64,000 nucleotides of DNA from Argopecten irradians. Lineage: Eukaryota > Mollusca > Bivalvia > Pectinida > Pectinidae. The DNA is taken from contig NC_091134.1 of the NCBI RefSeq assembly GCF_041381155.1, positions 60,543,467 through 60,607,466 of the forward strand, given 5' to 3'. Position numbers and translations under genes: made by a program. Shown here piece after piece: positions 13,601 to 25,600 of the stretch. The first letter of the stretch is position 1. Each line of letters opens with the position of its first letter. The notes below the pieces were generated by a model, which saw nothing but the letters and a program-made list of their open reading frames with translations, did no database searches and had not been told where the DNA came from.

Positions 13601-16600
13601 TCTCATTTAAATCTATCAAAGCATCTGTAATACATCTGAAATACGAAATCAAGCCGCGTAGGACATTTTGTAGCTATGTACATGTATGTTGGTTAGATGT
13701 CATAATGTTTTCGGTCGTCTGCACAATTACGTGGCTATTAATACTCGGGCAGAATGCTGTCACCATGTATATGTTGTATGCAATAAAAAGACAATTAAAT
13801 AAATGTGGCAACAGGAAGACATCATTGCCTAAAACGAACGAGATTATAGCTTTTTATTAATTCAATATATAACTTACCATGTACACTTCTTTATAGTGTT
13901 TGTAAGCTGGAGACACACGTCAAAATATGTTTTAACATCATTGTTCATAGTGTTATCTTGTTTATTCCTATTGAATTTTATAAATATAATGACTGAACTT
14001 CATTCACCTACCATTATGCATGCATACTAACACCATCTTTTACCATCCATTGTCTTTTAATGTCATTTAATGTCACCGCGTCGATGTTTAACATATTTCG
14101 ACAATAAATTAGCATATCACTTATCATAATATTTACAAAAACGATTAGCGAGATAGATCATTAGTTACTTACTTGTCTATAATTGTCTACACGATTTCGC
14201 TTATTACAAGGCTTTGTCTAATTACCCGGATGTTTATTGTAAGAGGAGAACAGAACCGCGGGCTCCAGATGGATAGGCGTTTTATCGATAGCAGACGCTA
14301 ACAACTCCGATCATATTAAATAATCATACTTCAAAGTTTGATCCAATCTAATATTGCCTTACTTTCTAATTAACTGCTAAGGCCATTTAAGGATGGACTG
14401 TACTGTACGTCATGTATAACGTCTGGTATGTTTGCATTTCATATTGCAAAAGATCTTCCCAGAATGGATCAAGATTTGCATCAAAAAAAGCAAATGTCAC
14501 TTCTGAACCACCAGTAGTTAATTTATATTTGTTGAATTCACAATTTCCTTCATACCAATTCTGTTCTACCCTAATTATATAGTTATATTTTTTTTATTAT
14601 GACTTTTTTAGAAGTGTAGTGTAACCATGCAAAATATATTCTATATACAACATTCTCAGGTTCATATGCGTTAAAGGTGGTATGAACGCAATGGGATACA
14701 GACATATTCAATGTAGCGCGTTAGCGCTACATGTAGAATATGTCTGTATCCCATTGCGTTCATACCACCTTTAACGCAATCAAAACACTGTTCAATCTAT
14801 ATATTTACATAAATTAGTCTTTTTTTACATGTTCGTGGTCAAATTTAAAATGATGTTGGTTGCTAAGCTAGGTAACTACGGTAGTCAGGATGACCGAAGA
14901 TATAGTTCCGATTGTTGAATGTTATAGCTGCAGTTTGATTTGAAATATAACAATGACATCTTTCAATTATTTTTAAAATATGTTGTTTTTTTTTCCAATT
15001 TGATCATATATCAATAATGTCAATTTCGAATAAAAATTGAGATAAGTGGGGCGGAACGACTACCGGTATGTATCGTTGTCAAGGTAGTGACGCGGTCCGA
15101 AGTGGAGCAAGCCGCCATATTTGATTTTCAACCGAGTAAAGTACTGTGACATAGCCTGTTAATGGTATGACCGTTGAGCTACTGAGTGTTTGTCATGTAT
15201 GTATCGGTTTACGAACGCGATATAGTCTAAATTCTTCATAGTTATGACTTTTATTTTATTGTACGGATGAACAATGTACATTTGTTTGCATGGTGTGTGA
15301 CTGACGTAATTTTGAATTCCCCGAACATTCCTGAGGAAAGCCCCCGGTTGTAGCCAGACCAGCGATTCATTTTGCTGTTTATTACCGTTACAATTCCTGA
15401 ACACATATTCTGTTTTGATATCAAATACATATTTAATTGGATTTAATAACAACTCTTTATTGTTATTTTGAAACCCGACAACGAAGAAACTTTGTTTACA
15501 CTACCTACTACTGTCAACCGAGTACTGACGAGCATAATATTGTCAGTGCCGCCTAAGGATCAGTCTTGAGAAAAATAGAAGAACGAAATAATTTTTCTTG
15601 GTTTATTATTAATTCAAAGCAAATCTGTCATCTGTGAAAAGGAAAAATGTATATCAAATAATTAAAGCTTATTTAGATTATCATATGACGCAAATTTACT
15701 GAAGCGTGAGCTAGAAGTAGTCCGATCCTACTCTGGGTTTGTATTCATACGTCGTTGCGTTTACGCTAATTTGAACGCAACTCCCCTCCCGTTGACTATA
15801 TAGGGGCATATGTAAATATATTACAGTAATTGTAAATATCATTTACAATTACTGTAAACCATCTTTCTCTCATGCTAATAAATTTCGCGATTTCAGTTTC
15901 AAAACATTTTCATGGAGATTAAAGTATTTGAAATTAGGTGGAGATATATTTTAATTTCATTGTGCAAGAATTGTCTATGGTATTGATGCGGGGGGGGGAT
16001 AAACTTGGTTTTTCCTTGATCTCGAAATTCGCGAAAATAATCGTACAGGAAAGAAAGTTGGTTTACAGTATATACACATTTGAAACGGGACAATGTAACG
16101 TTTTGAAGTTGTTTCTCCTTACTAGGGATTTCTATACATACATGTATATGCATTTACGTAAAGCTAATTGCATACTGCAGTTAAATATAGGTCAACAGTT
16201 TACAAGAAATATGTACATTTAATATCATTTACTATGTGATCCTATGTCATTCGCATGATATTATGAAACGTCAGTACACACATTGAAAATTCTTGAACTA
16301 TAAACCAAGCGAAGTAATCTTGCCATAGTTATCCAAACTCACATGAATATACCGTAGTTTTAAACACTGTACACCAACAGAAAATAATCTTTAATAATGA
16401 AAACCAAAACTAAATTGTTTTACATGTTAATTTATTTTTTTCATTTGAAACCATTTTTTTTTTTTTTTTTTTTTTGCATTTTTGCATTTTTGCATTTTCA
16501 CATATATAGCAGTTAAATGACAGAAATCAGAAGACATCACTTTCTCACTCACTTTCTCACTTGTGCCTTCTGGTCAGAAAAAAAAGAATACTAAGATTGC

Positions 16601-18503
16601 AATTTGCCATATCTTTCCTTTTGATATATCTATATAATCCTTCCTAACGATAATAACGCTGTCCGGTATAATGTCCACAATAACAATAGCAATTACACCA
16701 AGTTGATTTGAATTATTAATTACAGGATACGAACAAACAACATGTCTATCACAAGGTATCCCGGTGACGTCTCCCGGTATAAAATGCTGTCTCATAAGAA
16801 AGAGCACGGTAATCCAGACAGGTTTGTATTCTATTGTTGATGTTCTGATAAACACTTCAGTAATGTGGCTCGAATAACGATAATAACAATTAAATCTTTC
16901 AGAAACATTGGTGTGAATGACAGTTTTGTGTTATATTACATGATGTTATATTACATTATTTTTATATTCCCAACATCAGCACTAGGTATTGTTCTATTAT
17001 TCTAAAGGAAAACCATTGTAATTTATCTGTTCTGCTGGGAAGAGACATGTTTTATCAGTCTTGATAAAACTTAATTTTCAATGAATCCTACTGAAAGCAA
17101 AACTTGAGTCTGTAAATTTCTTATGTTTAAAGAATAATGAGGACAACAAGACGAAAATAATCCATACCACATAACTAGTTCCTTTCCGTATTCCGTATTT
17201 ATGTATTACTGCACTAGTATGTCACTTATTTTACGTATCGCTTGTTACCGAAGATCAAACCAGTTTTACTTACTGCTTTTTAGCACTGTAATGCCAGAAA
17301 CGTGTCCTTGGTTGTTTCAGATTTCATTTATTGCAAGGATCGAAAAAGAGATGGCAGAAGGACGGCTTAAACAGTCTGAAGTACTCCCGTGTAAAGCTTG
17401 AACTACGGAAGTTATACACATACTTATTAGTTGATGTAGACGAGGTTTACATAATGAGTAACGGAGAATTCAACAGAAGTCACCACAAGCAACATCAACA
17501 CCAGCTACAACAACAGTTCCAGGAACAAAACATCGACCAACGTCATATAGCCAAAATACAGCAAGATATACAGAAGGGATTGCAGTTTGAACAACAGAAA
17601 CAAAGAATAGAACAACGAGAAAAACAAAAACAACAATCACAACAAAAACAGCAGGATATGCCGCAAAGCGGTAAACAGGGACAACAGCAGGCGAACCAAT
17701 TAAATGCGCGCCTAAATCAGCACGTACAGCAAAATTTACACGAAAACCAAGTAATAAAACAAACTAATATACAGACGAAACAACAGGTATTACAACCAGG
17801 TGGTATACCAGTTCATTTACTAGATCCACAAAACCAAGTTATCACAAATCTGCATATGAGTCAACAGCAAAACCCAAATCTTCAATTGAAGCAAAACTTA
17901 CAAGAAGACCAACTTAATAAAAATATACCACAGAACAAAGTAAATCAAAATCTACAGCAGAGCCAGCAAGCTCTGCAAAATATGCAACATAATCAACAAG
18001 TTCCGCAGAATATACAAAACCTGCACAATAATCCAATTCAACAAAATTTACAACATAATCAACAAGTTCAGCACAATGTACAACAAATTCAACAAAATCA
18101 ACAAAATATTAAACAAAGTCAACAGATTCAGCAAAATGTACAACAAATTCAACAAAATCAACAAAATATTAAACAAAGTCAACAGATTCAGCAAAATGTA
18201 CAACAAAGTCAACAGATTCAACAAGATATACAACAAAATAAACAAGTTCAGCAAAATGTACAACAAAATCAACTAGTTCAGCAAAATGTACAACAAAGTC
18301 AACAAATACAGCAAAATATACAAGAAAATAAACAACCCCAGCAAAATACACAACAGAAGGTTCAGCTTCCGCAAAATCAGCAGCAGCATAAAATAGACCT
18401 AGATGAAAAACACAAAATATTACAAATGGCACAAGCACAATCGAATGCCGGTGGTGTTATAAAACTGCCAAACCTATTAAAGCACCCAGATGTACATGTA
18501 TAA
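10653..18503 (+). CDS. B4GALT: beta-1,4-galactosyltransferase with a glutamine-rich C-terminal tail
   Basis: Golgi enzyme of family GT7, expected to transfer galactose (or GalNAc in some invertebrate members) from UDP-sugar to GlcNAc. Six exons in consistent phase: 10653-10920, 11552-11784, 11899-12086, 13252-13374, 16726-16821, 17321-18503; 696 residues. Residues 21-37 form a type II signal anchor after a short basic N-terminus. The catalytic domain carries [31 protein letters not shown], the metal-binding DVD (199-201) and FGWGGEDDD (259-267), ending with DGLNSLKYS. The start is the first ATG before the anchor. The oddity is the last exon: it continues without a stop past the usual end (about residue 356) into about 310 residues dominated by Gln and Asn, with a 60-bp unit duplicated at 18081-18200. 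AATAAA follows at 19117. Which B4GALT paralogue this is cannot be decided. Confidence 0.93.
12467..13211. mobile_element. 745-bp inverted-repeat DNA transposon (MITE) in galactosyltransferase intron 3
   Basis: Both ends carry a terminal inverted repeat of about 40 bases starting CAATGGGGACAAC, with two or three mismatches, and including ACGTCACCGGAAGTGATATC. A perfect 5-base direct repeat AATGT flanks it (12462-12466 and 13212-13216), which fits a target-site duplication. The interior repeats the word TGTGACCGATATC and has no reading frame. It is a non-autonomous element; superfamily undetermined. Confidence 0.85.
14667..14778. repeat. 112-bp near-perfect palindrome in galactosyltransferase intron 4
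   Basis: The left arm (14667-14719) and right arm (14724-14778) pair over 52 bases, broken only by a few unpaired bases near the tip; the loop is GTTA inside GCGC-flanked stems. It is probably the hairpin end of a foldback element whose other limit I could not fix. An extruded cruciform or a double-stranded RNA stem in the pre-mRNA is possible. Confidence 0.85.
15821..15857. repeat. perfect 17-bp-arm hairpin
   Basis: TTACAGTAATTGTAAAT is followed by ATC and its exact reverse complement. It lies in intron 4 of the galactosyltransferase and is likely a small transposon relic. Confidence 0.7.
16451..16498 (+). repeat. poly-T followed by TTTTTGCA repeats
   Basis: A homopolymer T run followed by three short repeats of TTTTTGCAT in intron 4. 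Simple low-complexity DNA. Confidence 0.8.
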
Positions 18504-21500
18504 TGCAGCAGTGTCATACAGTGTGACTGATTATTGTTATTGTTCTTGTATGTTCAGGAGATATATGGTCTGAAGAGACATAAAACACATTTAGTGGTAT
18601 GTATATTGTGTAAATGGTAATTATCATGTGCTGATATTTTCAAGTCATTGTCTTATTTTCACAAGAGGTAAAAACACTTCAAAAAATATGCCTCATAATT
18701 TTTTTTTAAGTTTAAAATTAATTTAAAAAATGTATATTTGCTTCCTCAAATCTCCTTTTTTTTGAAAGTATGGGATGGATTGCAGAGTTCCTGATTCTGA
18801 TGACACAGTTCAAAAGACATCATCGCTGGAGAGCCACGGTTGATTGACTACCTTACGCTTCATCGATAGATGCATGGTAGCGAAGTGTAAACAACCGTGA
18901 GTCTCTGACGATAAATTAACTTGGTATATCTGTAGTAACTTTCGTTTTTGGGGACCATTCTTCTATTCACGACTATAATTGTGTGAATGAGGACCGAGTC
19001 AGTGAGAGAATCATTCGCTATTTTGTCTGTGATAAAACGTGTGTAAAGGTGACAAGAGAATTGTTGTCTTTGATTGTTTGTTGACATTAACATGTATTAC
19101 GGAGGGTACAAACAACAATAAATTATTTCAATGCTATTCCTCTTTGTCGGTATAGATAATGTCTTCCTTTCTTTGTGCACGAAAGAGAAATCATATAATG
19201 ATTAAATCCGTTTCTTCCACAATAGGCGCTGTTATTCAACTCTCAGGGTATCAGATAAACGATGCAGCTGATGATTCACAATATGTTAATACCACACGTG
19301 GTATAAACTCTGTACGCATTCTGATTGGTTAAAACTAGCGTCTTTTGTAACTTTTAAAAAATAACTCACTCGTGGGGAAAAAATTCCATATCCAACAACC
19401 AATCGTTGTGTAACCTCTATATATCAAACAGTCATGCAAAAAGTTTGCTGGCATATGTAACCCCAAACAGATAATATTACTTCGTTATAAATTGATGGAA
19501 CTGGTGATGTTGTATTCGGCATTGATGTCACTATTTTTTAGTTCATAGGTGTATGAAATAGATTTTGTTTGCATACTGCTAACAAAATTTATTTCAAAAC
19601 CCTATGAAATTAAAAAAGATATAGTGATTTCAATCCTTGTGATTAATTTCCCAGACTACTTTATTAAATAAAATTCGTTACACGTACGATATCATTGATT
19701 TTCCAAGGGATTTTTTTTTCAAATCAACGTCAATGTTTCTATTGTGATTTCCAGATAATGCCATTCTTGGATGTTTATTATTTTTTCCATAGTAGTATGA
19801 ACAAAAATGAATCTGTCAGCTAGAAAGCCAATTTTAATATAAAAAGAACAAAGAAAAATGAATTATAAGAGAATGGCGCCGAAAGAAATATTGATGAAAC
19901 CTCCACTTGTTTGGGATCCGGAGAAGCTAATAAGTATCACGAAAAGAAAGATGGGAAAAAAGAAAATTTATGAAATAAAGTCTCTTGATTCAATGTGAAG
20001 TCGTGGATAAAATAGACATACTTCAAACAGCCATGATTTTCTTAATATCAGATGGGATAAGTACAAGAAATTACAGATTTATTTTTTATTCTTCTATAGA
20101 CAATTGAGATATGTTTGATGTTAAATCAATTTTGCTATATCCTGTTTGTTTCATTTCAATTTTAAGATTTTTATGTTTAATCTGCGAAGCAATAACATAC
20201 CATGAGTAAAGGTGAAATTAAGAAATGTCTATCGTTATGAAATTCACACACTTCTTGAACAAAAAAATAATAATTTATTAATGAATGCATGACATTAGAA
20301 AAAAGCTTTAATCTATGTTATTAATTCTCATATCCAGGTATAATATATTACTTGTTATCCGCGATACTCAAGGGGTTACTATCACTAGTCCAGGGGTGTA
20401 GAGATCTTAAGGGAACACAGGAGTATCGAGTATGATTATTTATAAACTAGGTTCAATTCCTCAAAGTAACGTTAGCAGAAAAGAGCTTTAGCAAAACAAA
20501 TTCATGATTTTGTTCACATTTGTGTTTACACCAAATAAGTATATGAGATGCACATATTTGTTTTATCAAAGCCTTGTCTAGATGGAGTAAAAAAACATCA
20601 CTACTCATTCATCATCATCAATTATTAGACAACATATACATTGTAATGTTTTTCTTACGTAAGGATGTATCAGCTGTTTGGGTTTGGACTTTTCAAATGG
20701 ATGCGTTGATCACATTGAATTAAATACAGGCTGTTAGGAGTTGTATGGTACAAGATAAAACGAATTGTGGTAACGTTTATTTGAAGGGAAACAACCCTTA
20801 CTGTACTTAACGCAAAAGCTAAACTATTTGATCATAACTTTGTAATTATTTATGTGTTAAATATAATTGATAAGTCTAAACAAAAGGCATTGAAGACAGA
20901 AGAAAATTTAAATTTCACAAGGATACTCATCGTCAGCTACCCACGCAATAAACCTTCACTACAGATTGCGGTATAAACGGAGAGTAGGGTATATAGATAG
21001 ACGCTGTGCTTCCGAGGGGAATGGCAGTCTTATATGTTCAATATACACACTATAAATCTCCTTGACAATTAATAGGGTAGGAAATTGTGAATTGGTAAAC
21101 GTACAATTGGTTTATTCCTTCTATGACTTCCAGTAGAACTGGAAACTCTCCTAAAGCTGTTGATAAGAACTCTATCCTACGGTGTAGTCCTCCAAGGACT
21201 CTTCAGTGAGGCCAAGAAGATAGCGATTCTGTGTGGACGTTAGTGATCTAATATTAACAGCATACATCGGTTTCGTCCTAGACCCATGGTCAATACAGCC
21301 GTACTGTCCTTCTAGCACCTGTTATCTGTCAATGGTGCTAAATACAAAATGCATGCAGCTATATCGTCCTTCTAGGACCACACAGCTGTGTGATCTTTAA
21401 TGTATTCTTTTATGAGGTGTTTTTGGGACTTAACTATTGATGTTATGTCCAACCGAAAGTTTATAAAACCGAAACATGAAATCAGCATATGTAAAGTTAA

Positions 21501-22689
21501 AGAAGACGACATATGAAGTTACAAAAGACACGATATTCATGTATTGAGAACGCATACGAAATAGCTTAACATTTTCAACGTTGGCAATCATCTTAGCGAA
21601 TTATATAATCGCTAGGACTAAACAATTCACTAAACAATTATGTAAACGTTTGAATAGTGACATGCACCTAAACAGCGAGGTTCTATATCATACGATATCT
21701 TTCCTGAACAATGTGTTTCATTTCCTTGAGAAATTGTAAAAGTCATCTTTTTCTGTTAATACACATGTTGGAGTGGAAACATTTGTCCCTGCATAAAACA
21801 GATGAAATTGTCGATTATTACATTCGGTATATTTCGTAACTGTTAAGTTTATTTTCAACAATTTTAAAATATTTATTTTGGGATGACAAAATAATGAATG
21901 ACAACTTTGACATTTGGTATCATTGTCACTATCCTAAACCGCGAAATCATTAGTAGTAATATGTGCACTATCAGTTTGTGTTTATTATATGAGAATACAT
22001 TATGTAAATGAAATGGATTTATTTTATGCGAACTCTGGAAATCAGTTAGGAAAATAAACAAACTTTTGTTGTGTGTTTATATCTTTGCATAACACATATT
22101 TGTACACTAGTTGGTACCAGCTGTTCATCCTAATGTCCGACATACAACAAAGGAAGTGAGTGCCTGTCCAATACACAGGACTGTGTATACAATAAAACAT
22201 GGCAGCACTCTTCATCACTGGTCTGCGTTTATTTACGTCTTAAAATAACTATGTAAACAACTACATGTATAATCAATCCATGACGTTCCACATACTGACT
22301 TATTGTACATGTATATCTAAATATATATAGAGAAAGATAAGAAAATCACTTGCTTTGCTTTTGTTGTTAAAATGTGCCAGAAACCCAAACAATCCAAGAG
22401 AAGCCTATCATGGTTTTACTTGTTAGCATACTTTTGAGTTGCTGATGTTGTTAAAAGTCTTCAAAGTGCCATTACCTATTTTGATCAGCATCCAAAGTTC
22501 AGTATTCCAATGACATATATAAACTGCACCAAAGAGTTACGTTACCGGGACCTGGCTGTAATCTATCAGTCAATGACCTTGCCCTTCCGTGTACATCGTA
22601 CATTGTGTACATACATTCGTCTTCCACCCATTTCATTACTATCGCTTGCCGCGTGCGCGTCTATAACCAGAGAGACACAGTCAGCAAAG
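18504..22689. other. 3' UTR of the galactosyltransferase and intergenic spacer
   Basis: AATAAA at 19117-19122 may end the galactosyltransferase mRNA. A hairpin (about 18,833-18,900) and a palindrome ATACCACACGTGGTAT at about 19,290 are probably repeat remnants. No gene is supported. The last 150 bases, richer in GC, likely contain the promoter and leader of the next gene. Confidence 0.5.
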
Positions 22690-25600
22690 ATGCCAGGAAA
22701 AGGTATGTCCAAGTTTATTTATCTATATTTTTTGCTTAATGCATGTGCACATGTTGACAACACATCAAAAACAGCGGTACATACATTTTCATATTATCTA
22801 CAATGTTAATTGTTATCAAAAATGTTACATGGGGAAAAGTCTTTTTTAATTAAAGTCAAGTATTACATAGAAAATGTAGACAGTGCTTTGCTGCAAATCA
22901 AACGGAGGGCAAATGATTAGAAATATCTTTAATACATTTTACTGTAGATGAACATAATTCAAATTAACAAATGATCTATAAACTCTTAATGTATGAAGTT
23001 ATATTCATTTGTATTAATGAGTGTTCCAAACAACTAACATTGCTATGCTACTGGCAATGATCTATACATTGTGCTGATCTGAGTTTTTTTATTAGGATTA
23101 CGAATGTCTTTGGGAACGAAGATTCAAATATTTTCTAATCCTTTGATGACAGTAACACACTAGCACTATCAGTATGCGCTCTAAGAAGGGAAACACCAAT
23201 ATATGCTGAATTGTGGAAAATCAAACTACAATGACAATCAAGTCAAAGTAGGACATACACAACCGATAGATAAACAAACGTGGGCAATGAATAGAAAACA
23301 AGCACGGAGATTTATCTGATAACCGATTTAAGATAAGGAGCATGATGTTATCAGTGACTGGACGAAGCTGTTGTTTACAATGTGTACACAGGGGTCATTA
23401 ACCTTTACGCTGTCCAGTTGTAATGTTTATCATTTATCAGGTTACCAGTACCATAGGTTGACTAATTGGGCCAACTGCTGAAAGCGCACCCTGTTTTGTC
23501 CGGGGAAAATAGGTCATGATTTACACATGTAATATGTAGAAGGCCATAGGACTAGTGTGTTGTCGAGGTTAAGAGACTAAACAAACCCGTTAATAAACTG
23601 ACCTTTTAGAGCAGCAGCCTGGAGACTATAACAACGGTCAAAATAACCACGCAATATACACAAATTATTTAAAAGTTTGAAAATATCAATTTAAATCGGT
23701 CGAGGAAAACAGGTTTACGTTTTTGTGTATAACATTAGATCATAAGCAAATGATGGTGTTGTTTTTTACCAGAGATACACCGGTAAGTGTACATGTAGAC
23801 AAAGAAAATAAGTAATCGATTTCGTATAAGATATGAATATAAAATTATATTCAATTAGATAAATAAATCCTTAAATAAATCCAGGAGTCAGTCAGAAATA
23901 CCAACATGAGAGCTTAACCAGATTATGATAAGATGGTAACGGTCAATTTGTGGACCGACAGGGTCGATTTGGTGATAACCGTATCAAGGAAAGCCTCTTG
24001 GCTTATCCAATGGCCGCTGATTAATGGCGACGAAAGTTGTACAGAAGCAAATAAATTGTATAAAAATTCATTTGTTATGGTCAAAGAGGATCATCGTGAT
24101 AAAGGTCACTGTAACCCGGTGTTCTGGAAGATCAAATAAAATTTCTACCAACAACAGCTAGGGGATCGAACATATCCATGAATACCCTCGGTCTCGGATA
24201 GCTTAAATGAACAGCAGCCATTTCTTAAATATGTTGAGAATAAGATTTAAGTCTGCTGTGGAGTGTACTTATAAGTAGTTTTCATGCTGGAGGACGAAGT
24301 TTGGGTATTGCTATGGCGAAGAACTACCCATTATTAACTTAAGGTAAAATCAAACTGCAGTAAAATTATATCTATTTGAAAAATGGTGTACAGGTCCCAA
24401 CTGTCAAGACGTCGCGCACAATGTTCGGTCACTTTTATGTAACGTTATTGAATGTAAAAGATGTCATTATCTTATAACATGACGAGCGCAATTGACGTCA
24501 TTTCCGACATTCGGCAAACCTGCAAGACAAAGAAAAAACGCAATTTTTCGAATACTTTTTTGAATTTTCAGTAGAGATTTCGCACACGTATATTTGAGCA
24601 AAAACGTATTTTTTTATTCTGAATAGAAAACATACTTCCTAATATAAAGTCATTTTTCAACGTCGTGAACTTGCGTGATAGAACAGTCAATCTAAAAATT
24701 TCATTTTGTGTCATTTCTGCAAGACAAAGGTTTTGTTCGATAAAAAAGTAGAACGACGTCGCAGTCTATATTTTCTGACATGTTATTAAAATAGAAGAAA
24801 AACGTATTTTTATATTAACAATTCATGTCTCTATCTCATGTATTAGTACCGTTTTGTACTGCGTGTATTTGTGTTTTTTCACTTTATTATCTTTTCTCTT
24901 CGGATCTGTCGATCGGCAAGTCTACAAACAAAGTCCACCATTTTGAAGTATGACGTCACAATTCATTATAACGAAATGACATTATGATAGTTCGTGTTTG
25001 GGGAATCTCTTTGTCAAATTTTACCGCCATGTGGTGTTCAGTATGACCACAGTGACACTTTAACTGAAACCGCATACAGGTGCGTGTTACATCTGTCGCG
25101 CCAAAAAACGTCATTTTCTCAACAAAAACACATCAATAGAAAAATAATATTACAAATATTTTGATAAAAGTCCTCCCGTAATTGAATAAATATATCCTTT
25201 CTGTTTTTCAATTTAAAAAAATAGTATTGCGCTTATATTATTTTACTGTTCAACGCTTTTTCCAATGAAATTCCGGCGTGACGTAAAAGTGACCGAACAT
25301 TGTGCGTTATGTCTCAAGTTAAATTGGGTTGTTAAAACGGAGCCAATTATAACCCATTGTGCGACATGAAAAATTGGTAATCTTTTAAATGAGTCTAATT
25401 ACGCAATTGGAACTATTGTTGGGCTACCGCAATGAAACGACCTAAAAATGGTAGCACAAAATTCAATTTAGCTGCTTATCGCTGCAAAGTCTAGATAAAT
25501 GGTTATCATCCTCTTTTAAAGTATAGATAAGCAACCCAATCTTAATCCTAAACGAACCAATAATAATCGAATCGGTGGCAAGCCAGAATTGTAGTCAATT

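Noticed and set aside
18048-18438. Minus-strand and shifted frames rich in Leu/Val or Lys/Asn
   Set aside because: They are shadows of the Q-rich exon of the galactosyltransferase.
20340-20480. A possible tRNA or tRNA-derived SINE (GGTTCAATTCC resembles a B box)
   Set aside because: No A box at the right spacing and no cloverleaf could be folded.
21140-21245. A short plus-strand segment reading YGVVLQGLFSEAKKIAIL that looks coding
   Set aside because: Only about 33 codons between stops, no convincing splice borders, and no recognised family.
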